From Erysipelotrichaceae bacterium (GTDB taxonomy: Bacteria > Bacillota_I > Bacilli_A > Erysipelotrichales > Erysipelotrichaceae), in contig JAFZQG010000004.1 in assembly GCA_017550145.1 (NCBI GenBank), positions 496,001-560,000 on the forward strand: a stretch of DNA of 64,000 nucleotides, in the 5' to 3' direction. Below the pieces are notes generated by a model. It searched no databases. It saw only the letters and a list, made by a program, of their open reading frames with translations, and was not told the origin of the DNA. Of the stretch, positions 9,420 to 17,575 are shown piece after piece. The position numbers and the translations under genes were made by a program. Positions within the stretch are counted from its first letter, which is position 1. Every line of letters begins with the position of its first letter.

Positions 9420-10274
9420 ATGTATAAGATCATCACTAAGAAATCTTTGAATACAACCGTTACTCAGATGGAGATTGAAGCTCCTTTGGTTGCCAGAAAG
9501 GCTAAACCAGGCCAGTTCATCATCTTACGAGTCGATGAAGAGGGAGAAAGAATACCTCTGACGGTTGCGGGGACAGATAAGGGAAAAGGTACGGTCAAGA
9601 TCATTTTTCAGATCGTCGGAGCTACGACCTTAAAATTAAATCATAAAAATGAAGGCGAATATATCGAAGACTTTGTCGGACCTCTGGGTGAGCCGACAAA
9701 GACCGAAGGTATTCATTCAGTCTGTATCATCGGCGGCGGTGTCGGCTGTGCGATCGCCATGCCGGTAGCGGAAGAATTCCACAGATTAGGATGTAATGTG
9801 ACATCCATCATCGGTTTCAGGAATAAAGATATCGTCATTCTGGAAGATGAATTCAACAGATGTTCCGACAGACTGTTTGTGTATACGGATGACGGATCTT
9901 ATGGCAAGCAGGGAAATGTTACAGTCCCGTTAAAGGAGATGCTGGAAAACGGTGAGACTTTTGATGAGATCATTACGATCGGTCCTCTGATCATGATGAA
10001 GTTTGTCGTACTTACGGCCAAGCCTTTCAATATTCCGGTCACGGTCAGCATGAATCCGATCATGATCGATGGCACGGGAATGTGCGGATGCTGCAGACTG
10101 ACGCTCAATCAGGATGGTAAGCGCGTTACGAAGTTTGCCTGTGTCGATGGGCCGGACTTTAACGGCTATGAAGTTGATTTCGACGAAGCGATGTCCCGCA
10201 ACCGCATGTATACGGATTTTGAAAGACATGCCTATGAGGATACCTGCAATCTCTTCCAGAAGGAGGTGGCTTAA
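9420..10274 (+). CDS. NfnA/SudB-like FAD/NAD-binding [2Fe-2S] subunit
   Basis: About 284 residues. A ferredoxin-reductase-like FAD domain (GQFIILRVDEEGERIPLTVAG) is followed by an NAD-binding domain (CIIGGGVGCAIAMPVAEE) and a C-terminal cysteine cluster in DGTGMCGCCRLTL...FACVDGPDF that binds a [2Fe-2S] centre. This is the small subunit of ferredoxin:NADP oxidoreductases of the Nfn/Sud type, also related to PyrK. The next gene encodes the GltD-like large subunit with a 1-bp overlap. Start at 9420 follows a purine-rich AAGAAAGAAG stretch; a TTG 27 bp upstream is possible. Confidence 0.85.
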   Translation: MYKIITKKSLNTTVTQMEIEAPLVARKAKPGQFIILRVDEEGERIPLTVAGTDKGKGTVKIIFQIVGATTLKLNHKNEGEYIEDFVGPLGEPTKTEGIHSVCIIGGGVGCAIAMPVAEEFHRLGCNVTSIIGFRNKDIVILEDEFNRCSDRLFVYTDDGSYGKQGNVTVPLKEMLENGETFDEIITIGPLIMMKFVVLTAKPFNIPVTVSMNPIMIDGTGMCGCCRLTLNQDGKRVTKFACVDGPDFNGYEVDFDEAMSRNRMYTDFERHAYEDTCNLFQKEVA

Positions 10275-11686
10275 TGGCACTGATCGAAAAGAAAAATGAA
10301 ATGCCTGTTCAGACTCCGGAAGAAAGAGCGCATAACTTCAAAGAGGTTGCGTTAGGCTACAGTGAAGAAACGGCACTTAACGAAGCCAGCCGCTGCCTCC
10401 ATTGCCCGACTCAGCCATGTGTTACCGGGTGTCCGGTCAATATCCATATCCCTGATTTTATTGCGAAAGTAAAAGAGGGAAAATTTGAAGAAGCCTATCA
10501 GATCATTTCCGAAACTTCTTCCTTACCGGCGGTCTGCGGAAGAGTCTGTCCGCAGGAATCGCAATGTGAATCCAAGTGTACGATGGGTATCCGTTTCGAA
10601 CCGGTCGGTATCGGCAGACTGGAAAGATTTGTGGCTGATTATCACAATTCCTTAAGTTATATAAAGATTAATGTTCCTGAATCAAACGGCCATAAAGTGG
10701 CGATCATCGGATCAGGCCCTTCGGGACTTACCTGTGCCGGCGATCTGGCCAAGAAGGGATATAAGGTTACAGTCTTTGAAGCTTTGCATACTCCGGGCGG
10801 TGTTCTGGTATACGGTATTCCGGAATTCAGACTTCCTAAAAGTATTGTGGCCAAAGAAGTGGATACTTTAAAGAAACTTAATGTCGATATTGAGACCAAT
10901 GTCGTTATCGGTAAGACCTTGACCATCGATGAACTGTTTGAAGACGGTTATGAAGCAGTCTTTATCGGAACCGGTGCAGGCTTACCAAACTTCATGAATA
11001 TACCGGGTGAATCACTCAAAGGCGTTTATTCGGCCAATGAATTCCTCACCAGATCTAATCTGATGAAGGCTTACAAAGAAGATCCGATCACTCCGATTAT
11101 GAAGGGCGGAAATGTGGCGGTTGTCGGAGGAGGCAATGTCGCTATGGATGCGGCCAGGACCGCTTTAAGACTCGGAGCCGAAAAGGTCTATATCGTTTAC
11201 CGCCGTTCGATGGAAGAACTTCCGGCAAGGAAAGAGGAAGTCGAACATGCGAAAGAGGAAGGCGTTGATTTCCGTCTGCTTAACAATCCGGTCGAGATCC
11301 TCGGCTATAATAATCCGGATGATCCAAGAGATCCTAAGAACGGTTTCGTTGCCGGTATAAGGTGTATTAAAATGGAACTGGGTGAAGCGGATGCGTCAGG
11401 TCGAAGAAGACCGGTAGAAATACCGGGATCGGAATTTGTCCTGGATGTCGATACGATCATTATGGCGATCGGCACATCACCGAATCCTCTGATCAAGAAT
11501 ACAACTGAAGGACTTGAGGTCAATAAACGCGGTGGTATCGTGATCGATGAAAGCGGACTGACTTCCCGAAACGGTGTCTTTGCGGGTGGTGATGCGGTTA
11601 CCGGTGCAGCCACGGTCATTTCGGCTATGGGTGCCGGCAAACTGGCTGCCAGGGGCATCGATGAATATCTGAGTAATAAACGATGA
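10274..11686 (+). CDS. NfnB/GltA-like NADPH-dependent flavoprotein
   Basis: 470 residues. The N-terminus holds the paired Cys motifs for [4Fe-4S] clusters (CLHCPTQPCVTGCPVNIHIP and CGRVCPQESQCESKC), then an FAD Rossmann motif (AIIGSGPSGLTCAGDLAKKG), a NADPH motif (AVVGGGNVAMDAARTA), and a final GVFAGGDAVTGAATVISAMGAG. Small glutamate synthase subunits share this architecture, but no large gltB is nearby; the NfnA-like partner upstream supports an electron-bifurcating transhydrogenase that makes NADPH from NADH and reduced ferredoxin. It overlaps the NAD kinase gene by 4 bp. Confidence 0.9.
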   Translation: MALIEKKNEMPVQTPEERAHNFKEVALGYSEETALNEASRCLHCPTQPCVTGCPVNIHIPDFIAKVKEGKFEEAYQIISETSSLPAVCGRVCPQESQCESKCTMGIRFEPVGIGRLERFVADYHNSLSYIKINVPESNGHKVAIIGSGPSGLTCAGDLAKKGYKVTVFEALHTPGGVLVYGIPEFRLPKSIVAKEVDTLKKLNVDIETNVVIGKTLTIDELFEDGYEAVFIGTGAGLPNFMNIPGESLKGVYSANEFLTRSNLMKAYKEDPITPIMKGGNVAVVGGGNVAMDAARTALRLGAEKVYIVYRRSMEELPARKEEVEHAKEEGVDFRLLNNPVEILGYNNPDDPRDPKNGFVAGIRCIKMELGEADASGRRRPVEIPGSEFVLDVDTIIMAIGTSPNPLIKNTTEGLEVNKRGGIVIDESGLTSRNGVFAGGDAVTGAATVISAMGAGKLAARGIDEYLSNKR

Positions 11687-12444
11687 AACTATATATCTGT
11701 GCAAACGGCTTTACAGTTGAACAGCTGAATCAGGCAAAGGAATGCGTCGAAAAACTCGAAAGAGAAAATCACGAGTGTTCCATGTCTGAAGAACTGAGTG
11801 AGAAACTATTTCATGACAGATCGCATGAAACTTTTTCGGCTGAAGAGTGTGAACTGATCATTTCTTTAGGTGGTGATGGAGCTTTATTGAAAGCCGCCAA
11901 AACAGCCATTAAGGCTGAAAAGAAACTGATCGGTATCAATACTGGCCGTCTGGGTTATCTGTGTGCGATGTCTTTAAATGAACTGGATGATTTCGATAAG
12001 ATCATTTCCGGGTGTAAAGTCAGTGAAAGAAAACTGCTTGAACTCAAATGCGAAAATATCAGCGCCTATGCGTTAAATGATATCGTGGTGGCAAAGGATA
12101 ATTTCGGCAAGACCGTCGATCTGAAAGTGGATATCGAAGGTCTGGAAGAAGTGATGGTCAGAGGCGACGGAGTCATCATCTGTACTCCGACCGGTTCGAC
12201 TGCTTATAATCTGTCGGCAGGCGGACCGCGGATCGACTGCGACTGTGACGCCATCGGAATGACGCCGATCTGTGCCCATGACAAGAACACCTATTCCAGA
12301 GTGATCGATGGAAACAAGAAGATCAGGATCAGTGTCAATCACGAGACGACCAGAGTCTATGCGGATGGCGAACTGATTAAGGAAACGGATCAGATCGTTG
12401 AAGTATCGCGTTCAGACAGAGTACTTAAACTCTGTGTCCGTTAA
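11683..12444 (+). CDS. nadK: NAD kinase
   Basis: 253 residues. The catalytic GGDGALLKAAK and the NAD-binding GINTGRLGYL and CTPTGSTAYNLSAGGP motifs are all present. It phosphorylates NAD to NADP. The ATG overlaps the stop of the NfnB-like gene (ATGA), so NADP synthesis and NADP reduction are made from one mRNA. Confidence 0.95.
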   Translation: MKLYICANGFTVEQLNQAKECVEKLERENHECSMSEELSEKLFHDRSHETFSAEECELIISLGGDGALLKAAKTAIKAEKKLIGINTGRLGYLCAMSLNELDDFDKIISGCKVSERKLLELKCENISAYALNDIVVAKDNFGKTVDLKVDIEGLEEVMVRGDGVIICTPTGSTAYNLSAGGPRIDCDCDAIGMTPICAHDKNTYSRVIDGNKKIRISVNHETTRVYADGELIKETDQIVEVSRSDRVLKLCVR

Positions 12445-12502
12445 CATTTTGTATAATTATTAATAAGAGAAGATATATATCATAAATAAAAGGAGAAAAA
12501 TT

Positions 12503-13045
12503 ATGGCAGGACTGTTTGATAAAATACTCAAAGAAGGTTCGGAATTACTGAAGGATGTTGCCAGCGAAGAAAACAAGGAAAAGGCTTCGGAATTACTGGG
12601 TTCCCTCAAGGATGCGCTTGGCGAACATGCGGAATCATTGAAGGAAATCGTTAATGAATATCAGGCTGAGAAGAAGAATGCCAAGCCTGAAAAGACCGTA
12701 AACTATGAACCGGAAGACTTTGAGGAAGTAGAAGACGGCAAGACCTGCAGAGAAAAGATTCTGGAAGTCTTGGCCAGTGAATTCAGCAACTACACCGTCA
12801 AAGAAAATGTTTCACCGACAACACTCGGCGGAACCGGACGTTTCATGGATTATTCGATCGTCGTCTATGACAATGACAAACCGGCACTGATTATGATGCT
12901 GATAGGCAAGACGACAACATATCACAGAGAATACCGCTGGAGCAGAGAAGTAGCGGAAAAGAACGGATATGCGTTCATCAATTTCATTGAACATTATCCG
13001 AACAGACCTGAATACATTTCCAAGAGATTACATCAGTATCTGTAG
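12503..13045 (+). CDS. hypothetical protein, helical N-terminus and alpha/beta C-terminal domain
   Basis: 180 residues. The first 65 residues are charged helices; residues 75-180 form an alpha/beta domain with DYSIVVYDNDKPALIMMLIGK and a conserved-looking EYRWSREVAEKNGYAFINFI. The spacing of D, a strand and GK could suit a nuclease-like fold, but this is speculation. AAAGGAGAA precedes the ATG and TATAAT lies around 12452. It is the gene immediately before the reverse-transcriptase RNA. Confidence 0.6.
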   Translation: MAGLFDKILKEGSELLKDVASEENKEKASELLGSLKDALGEHAESLKEIVNEYQAEKKNAKPEKTVNYEPEDFEEVEDGKTCREKILEVLASEFSNYTVKENVSPTTLGGTGRFMDYSIVVYDNDKPALIMMLIGKTTTYHREYRWSREVAEKNGYAFINFIEHYPNRPEYISKRLHQYL

Positions 13046-13058
13046 TCATGGAATAAAC

Positions 13059-13187
13059 GGAAAGAGAAAAGCACACGTTGCGCCTGTGGAGGTTGCAGCA
13101 TGATCCATCAGAGTACTTTACAGGCAGTCGGATCATGTACCATCCGGTATCGTAAGCACAGCTTACTTCAAAGCACTTTCTCTTTCC
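13059..13187 (+). ncRNA. structured RNA upstream of reverse transcriptase, predicted pseudoknot
   Basis: The 150-bp gap before the reverse transcriptase folds into an ordered structure. An 11-bp closing stem pairs 13059-13069 with 13177-13187. Inside, GCCTGT (13082-13087) pairs with ACAGGC (13120-13125), and CATGATCC (13099-13106) pairs with GGATCATG (13130-13137); these two helices interleave, giving an H-type pseudoknot. Two small hairpins follow: TACC/GGTA (13138-13149) and GTAAGC/GCTTAC (13152-13166). A pyrimidine tail TTTTCTTTT leads directly to the ATG at 13197. Structured RNAs next to stand-alone RTs are known from retrons, DRT2, DRT9 and published RT-associated RNA motifs; which class applies here is unknown. 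Confidence 0.7.
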
Positions 13188-13196
13188 TTTTCTTTT

Positions 13197-14444
13197 ATGG
13201 AATCTTTATTAGACACCCTTAGTAAAAAAGAGACCTGGGAAGAGTTTCTTGAATATAAGTCGGATAAGAATCAGCTCAGTAAAAAAGAAATACAACAACT
13301 GAGTGTTTTTATTGCGGAAGAAAGATATAAGGAGATCTGTAAAGATTTCGTTTTTTCTTATCCCGTTAAGAAAGAAATAGCCCGTATGGGTTCAGCCAAG
13401 AAAAGGATCGTCTACAGCTACAGTGAAGATGAAACCTGGGTATTAAAGTTATTGACTTATAAACTGTATAAATACGAAGATAAGATCTCTGAAAACTGTT
13501 ATTCATTCAGAAGGAATCAGACTGCCAAGACAGCTTTTGATCGGATCTTAAAGATAAGTGATCTGAATAATAAGTATGTGCTGAAACTGGATATTCATAA
13601 TTACTTCAATTCCATCGATACGGATCAGCTTATAAAGATACTTGATGAAGTAATCGATGATGAAAGACTGTATGATTTCATGTGTTATCTATTGAAGCAG
13701 GACCGCTGTATATATAACGGTGAAGAGATAAGTGAAAACAGGGGAGCGATGGCCGGTGTACCTTTATCGGGTTTCTTTGCGGATATCTATCTGAAGGATC
13801 TGGATGAAAGAATGGTCAAAGAGAACGTGGAATACTACCGTTATGCGGATGATATGATCATTTTCTTTAATGATATGGATGAACTTGATCATTATTATGA
13901 ACTGATCAGAGAATATCTTAATGGAAAGAATCTGCTTCTAAATGAAGAGAAATATAAAGTATCTCTGCCTCATGAAGCCTGGGAATTTTTGGGATTCAAT
14001 TATCTGGATGGCAAGATCGATCTAAGTGCGGTAACGATCCGCAAGATGAAAGACAGGATCAGACGCAAGGCAACGAAACTCTACCGCAAAAGAAAAAGCA
14101 ATAACTATACCTTTGATAAGACGGCAGTTTCACTGATCAGAAGTCTTGATAACCGTTTTTATGATCTGAATGGTGATAATTCCTTTACCTGGACCAGATT
14201 CTATTTCCCGGTCATCAATACTTCTGAAGGTTTACATAAGATCGATGAATATATGGTTTCCTACCTGCGTTATCTCTATTCCGGAAGGCATTACAAGGGC
14301 AATTACCGCATCACTTACGAACATCTGAAGAAGCTCGGATATACGCCTTTAGTAGCGGAATACTACAACTGGCGCAAAGATAATGAGATCCTCAACCGGA
14401 TCAATAATGAAGCCATCGCAAATTCACATAATCTGAGCAGTTAA
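13197..14444 (+). CDS. stand-alone reverse transcriptase (candidate defence RT)
   Basis: 415 residues, one RT domain with no separate endonuclease or maturase domain seen. RT motifs in order: KKRIVYSYSEDETWVLKLL near 68-86, CYSFRRNQTAKTAF near 101-114, KLDIHNYFNSID with catalytic D132, GAMAGVPLSGFFADIYL near 183-199, YRYADDMIIFF with the catalytic Asp pair at 218-219, then LLLNEEKYKV and EFLGFNYLDGK. The NAxxH and VTG motifs of retron RTs were not found, nor the DGR-type SQ motif. There is no Shine-Dalgarno: the ATG follows the leader RNA by 9 nt. RTs of this size next to an RNA include anti-phage systems (DRT/UG groups). Base use matches its neighbours. Confidence 0.85.
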   Translation: MESLLDTLSKKETWEEFLEYKSDKNQLSKKEIQQLSVFIAEERYKEICKDFVFSYPVKKEIARMGSAKKRIVYSYSEDETWVLKLLTYKLYKYEDKISENCYSFRRNQTAKTAFDRILKISDLNNKYVLKLDIHNYFNSIDTDQLIKILDEVIDDERLYDFMCYLLKQDRCIYNGEEISENRGAMAGVPLSGFFADIYLKDLDERMVKENVEYYRYADDMIIFFNDMDELDHYYELIREYLNGKNLLLNEEKYKVSLPHEAWEFLGFNYLDGKIDLSAVTIRKMKDRIRRKATKLYRKRKSNNYTFDKTAVSLIRSLDNRFYDLNGDNSFTWTRFYFPVINTSEGLHKIDEYMVSYLRYLYSGRHYKGNYRITYEHLKKLGYTPLVAEYYNWRKDNEILNRINNEAIANSHNLSS

Positions 14445-14450
14445 ATCAGG

Positions 14451-14456
14451 TATAAT
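14451..14456 (+). promoter_or_regulatory. -10 element for rsmG
   Basis: A perfect TATAAT ends 6 nt before the rsmG ATG at 14463, with no Shine-Dalgarno between. It suggests that the rsmG-noc-soj-parB run starts from a leaderless mRNA, independent of the RT gene. The -35 region is weak. Confidence 0.5.
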
Positions 14457-14462
14457 CTTGTT

Positions 14463-15158
14463 ATGACCCTTGAAGAATTCAAAGCTAAATGTGAGGAAAG
14501 AAATATTGAACTGAATGAAAAAATGATCGAACAGTTCAATACCTATGCCGCATATTTAAAGGAATACAATGAGAAGATCAATCTGACGGCTATCACGGAA
14601 TATGAGGATGTTCTGGATAAGCATTTTTATGACTGTCTTCTGCCTTTAGAAGGTAAGCTTGAAGGAACGCTGGCCGATGTCGGATCGGGAGCCGGTTTTC
14701 CGGGTGTGGTCTTCAAGATCGTCAATCCCGATTTAAAAGTAAAACTGATCGAACCTTTGCATAAAAGATGTGTCTTCCTGGAGTCGCTGATCGAAAAACT
14801 CGATCTGAAAGATATCGAAGTCATCAATGAAAGAGGTGAGGATCATTCCCTGAAACACCGCGAGGAATATGACTATGTGACGGCCAGAGCTGTTTCCAAT
14901 CTGAACAGTCTGATCGAAGTCTGCGGTGCCATGGTTAAGAAAGACGGCTGCTTCATCTGTATGCGCGGTAAAGACGGTGAAGCGGAAATAGATAATGCCG
15001 GAAAGGCTATTGAAACGATGGGTTTCACTGTCGAAAACACCAGAAATGAAGAACTGTTCAATGGCGATAAACGCGTTATCAGCTGTTTCAGAAAAATCCG
15101 GACAAGTCCGTTAAAATATCCTAGGAAATATAATATAATTAAAAAGAACCCGTTATGA
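14463..15158 (+). CDS. rsmG: 16S rRNA (guanine-527-N7)-methyltransferase RsmG
   Basis: 231 residues. YNEKINLTAITEYEDVLDKHFYDCL and the SAM-binding ADVGSGAGFPGVVFKIVNPDLKV are diagnostic, as is VTARAVSNLNSLIEVC. It methylates G527 of 16S rRNA. Its 3' end overlaps noc by 4 bp, the conserved arrangement near many Firmicute origins. Two overlapping TATAAT copies at 15129-15139 near its 3' end could add a promoter for the par genes. Confidence 0.96.
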   Translation: MTLEEFKAKCEERNIELNEKMIEQFNTYAAYLKEYNEKINLTAITEYEDVLDKHFYDCLLPLEGKLEGTLADVGSGAGFPGVVFKIVNPDLKVKLIEPLHKRCVFLESLIEKLDLKDIEVINERGEDHSLKHREEYDYVTARAVSNLNSLIEVCGAMVKKDGCFICMRGKDGEAEIDNAGKAIETMGFTVENTRNEELFNGDKRVISCFRKIRTSPLKYPRKYNIIKKNPL

Positions 15159-15904
15159 AAAAAGAAATCGTAAGAATAAAACTGAATAAGATAATTCCGA
15201 ATAAAAACCAGCCGCGACTGGATTTTTATGATGATTCGATCAAAGGCCTGGCTGAATCGATCAAACAGAACGGCTTATTGCAGCCGATCACCGTCAGAAA
15301 GAGCGGTGACAAGTTTGAACTGATCGCCGGTGAAAGAAGATACAGAGCCTGTCTGCTTAACGGTGCCAGTGATATCGAAGCCATCATCATGGAAAGCAGT
15401 GATGATGAATCAGCTAACCTGGCATTGGTAGAAAACCTGCAGCGTGAAGATCTCAATGCGATCGAGCAGGCCATGGCGATGCGCCGGATCATGAAAGCCG
15501 AAAATCTGACACAGAATGAACTGGCAGAAAGATTAGGCTACAGACAGTCCACTGTCGCCAACAAGCTGCGTTTACTTAAACTTCCGGAATATATCAAGAA
15601 AGCGATCTCGCAGGGTACGATCACCGAAAGACATGCGCGGGCTTTACTCAATGTGCCTGAAGATAAACTGGAAGATGTCTATCTGACGATCACCAACAGG
15701 AAATACAATGTTTCCAAGACCGAAGAATATATCCGAGAGTTAAGTGAAAGAGCGAAGAACCGTGGTGTTTCGAATAATCTGAAGATCGGTATCAATACGA
15801 TCAAACAGGCTTACGAGCTCTGCCGCAAGTCGGGTATTGATGCGGATATGCAGGTAACGGAATACGAGAATAACGTGAAGATCGTTATCAGAATGAAGAA
15901 ATAG
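15155..15904 (+). CDS. noc: ParB/Noc-family DNA-binding CTPase, Noc position
   Basis: 249 residues with the ParB CTP-binding fold: NQPRLDF, the GERRYRA motif and ENLQREDLN, then an HTH (LTQNELAERLGYRQSTVANKLRLL) and a C-terminal dimer domain. Position after rsmG and before soj matches noc of Bacillus. However, the protein starts directly at KLNKIIPNKNQPR and has no N-terminal amphipathic helix, the segment by which Bacillus Noc binds membrane. It may therefore be a second ParB rather than a nucleoid-occlusion factor. Confidence 0.85.
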   Translation: MKKEIVRIKLNKIIPNKNQPRLDFYDDSIKGLAESIKQNGLLQPITVRKSGDKFELIAGERRYRACLLNGASDIEAIIMESSDDESANLALVENLQREDLNAIEQAMAMRRIMKAENLTQNELAERLGYRQSTVANKLRLLKLPEYIKKAISQGTITERHARALLNVPEDKLEDVYLTITNRKYNVSKTEEYIRELSERAKNRGVSNNLKIGINTIKQAYELCRKSGIDADMQVTEYENNVKIVIRMKK

Positions 15905-15914
15905 GAGGCGGAAT

Positions 15915-16700
15915 ATGGCAAAAACTATAGCAATCGCAAACCAGAAAGGCGGCGTCGGTAAAACTACTACCAGTATCAACCTGGCTGCCGGTCTGGCTTA
16001 TCTGAATAAAAAAGTCCTGCTGGTGGACTTCGATCCTCAGGGTAACGCAACCCAGGGCGTCGGCCACAGAGTGGGTTTAAGAGATCTGACTGTCTATGAT
16101 GCGATATTGAATGATACCGATATCAATGAATGCATCAAGACGCTTGCCAAACCTCCGCTTGATTTATTACCTGCCAATATCAATCTGGCCGGTGCGGATC
16201 TGGAACTGGCGAAGATCGAAGAAGACCGTGAAAGATTATTGAAAGACGCACTCTCAAAGATCGAAGACCGTTATGACTACATCATCGTCGACTGTCCGCC
16301 GTCATTAGGCTTGCTTAATACGAATGCCTTAACGGCTGCGGATTCCGTCCTGATCCCGGTCCAGAGCGAATACTATGCTCTTGAGGGTATCACCCAGCTC
16401 TTACAGACGATCAGACTGGTACAGAAACTCTTCAATCCGAATCTGAAGATCGAAGGTGTCCTGTTAACGATGTATGATGCCAGAACCAATCTCTCGGCTG
16501 AAGTCGGACAGGAGATCAGAAAACACTTTAAGGAAAAAGCCTACAAGACTTATATTCCTAGAAACATCAAATTATCCGAAGCACCTAGTGCCGGATTATC
16601 AATCTACGACTATGCGCTAACTTCCGATGGTGCCAAAGCCTATGTCGCTTTGACCAGAGAAGTTATCGCTAATAACACGGAGGAGAATAATGGCGTCTAA
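15915..16700 (+). CDS. parA: chromosome-partitioning ATPase ParA/Soj
   Basis: 261 residues. The deviant Walker A KGGVGKTTTSINLAAGL, the DFDPQGNAT switch segment and DCPPSLGLL are typical of Soj. It binds nucleoid DNA as an ATP dimer and is stimulated by ParB for origin segregation. The start has a GGAGG ribosome site 10 bp downstream of noc, and its 3' end overlaps parB by 11 bp. Confidence 0.96.
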   Translation: MAKTIAIANQKGGVGKTTTSINLAAGLAYLNKKVLLVDFDPQGNATQGVGHRVGLRDLTVYDAILNDTDINECIKTLAKPPLDLLPANINLAGADLELAKIEEDRERLLKDALSKIEDRYDYIIVDCPPSLGLLNTNALTAADSVLIPVQSEYYALEGITQLLQTIRLVQKLFNPNLKIEGVLLTMYDARTNLSAEVGQEIRKHFKEKAYKTYIPRNIKLSEAPSAGLSIYDYALTSDGAKAYVALTREVIANNTEENNGV

Positions 16701-17562
16701 GAAAAGACTGGGCAAAGGTCTGGATGCGATCTTCGGTGAAGATATCGATTCCTTTCTGGATGATATCGCCAACGGCTCCTCACAGGTAAAAGGCTCAGGC
16801 AAGACCGAGATCCCGCTAAAGGAGATCAGGCCTAATCCGTATCAGCCGCGTAAGGAGTTTGACGAAAACGGCTTAAAGGAACTGGCTGACTCGATCAGAG
16901 AGAACGGTGTCTTCCAGCCGATCTTAGTCAGAAAGTCACTGAGCGGTTATGAACTGGTCGCCGGTGAAAGAAGAGTCAGAGCTTCCAAACTGGCCGGTAA
17001 GAAGAATATTCCGGCTATCATCGTCGATTTCGATGATCGGCAGATGATGGAGATCTCCCTACTGGAAAACATCCAGCGTAAGGATCTGACACCGATCGAA
17101 GAAGCGAGAGCCTATCAGCAGCTGATCAAGAAACTCGGCTATACGCAGGAAGAACTCTCGAAACGTATCGGCAAGTCCCGCAGCAATGTCACAAACATGT
17201 TGAGACTGCTGAGTCTGCCGGAAGAAGTCCAGACGATGGTCAATAACGGCAAGCTCTCATATGGCCATGCCCGAACACTGTTGGGACTTAATGATGAAGA
17301 CAAGATGATCGACGTGGCGAAGAGAACCGTCAAGGAAGGTCTTTCCGTCAGACAGTTAGAAGGTCTGTGTACCCCGAAAAAGAGTACGAAAAAACCATCT
17401 GCAGGAAAGAAAAACGATCTTTTCATGGAAGATGTGAGGGTCAGATTGCAGAAAAAGTTCGCAACCAAAGTCGAAATCAAAAACAAAACGATCAGTATAA
17501 AGTATACTGATATTGAGGATTTAAACAGAATATTGGAAATAATGGATGTCATAGAAGACTAG
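16690..17562 (+). CDS. parB: chromosome-partitioning protein ParB/Spo0J
   Basis: 290 residues. N-terminal GKGLDAIFGED is the ParA-stimulating tail, followed by RPNPYQPRKEF, GERRVRASKLAGKK, ENIQRKDLTPIEEA and the HTH (YTQEELSKRIGKSRSNVTNMLRLL). It loads as a CTP clamp at parS sites. No clear parS site was found by eye in this window. Confidence 0.95.
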   Translation: MASKKRLGKGLDAIFGEDIDSFLDDIANGSSQVKGSGKTEIPLKEIRPNPYQPRKEFDENGLKELADSIRENGVFQPILVRKSLSGYELVAGERRVRASKLAGKKNIPAIIVDFDDRQMMEISLLENIQRKDLTPIEEARAYQQLIKKLGYTQEELSKRIGKSRSNVTNMLRLLSLPEEVQTMVNNGKLSYGHARTLLGLNDEDKMIDVAKRTVKEGLSVRQLEGLCTPKKSTKKPSAGKKNDLFMEDVRVRLQKKFATKVEIKNKTISIKYTDIEDLNRILEIMDVIED

Positions 17563-17575
17563 AAAGGAAATCATT

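Noticed and set aside
13197-14444. Retron reverse transcriptase
   Set aside because: The NAxxH and VTG motifs of retron RTs are not found, and the leader lacks an obvious a1/a2 msr-msd layout with a priming guanosine; an unclassified RT-RNA system fits better.
13197-14444. Diversity-generating retroelement
   Set aside because: No template/variable repeat pair or C-type lectin target was seen near, and the RT lacks the DGR-type SQ motif.
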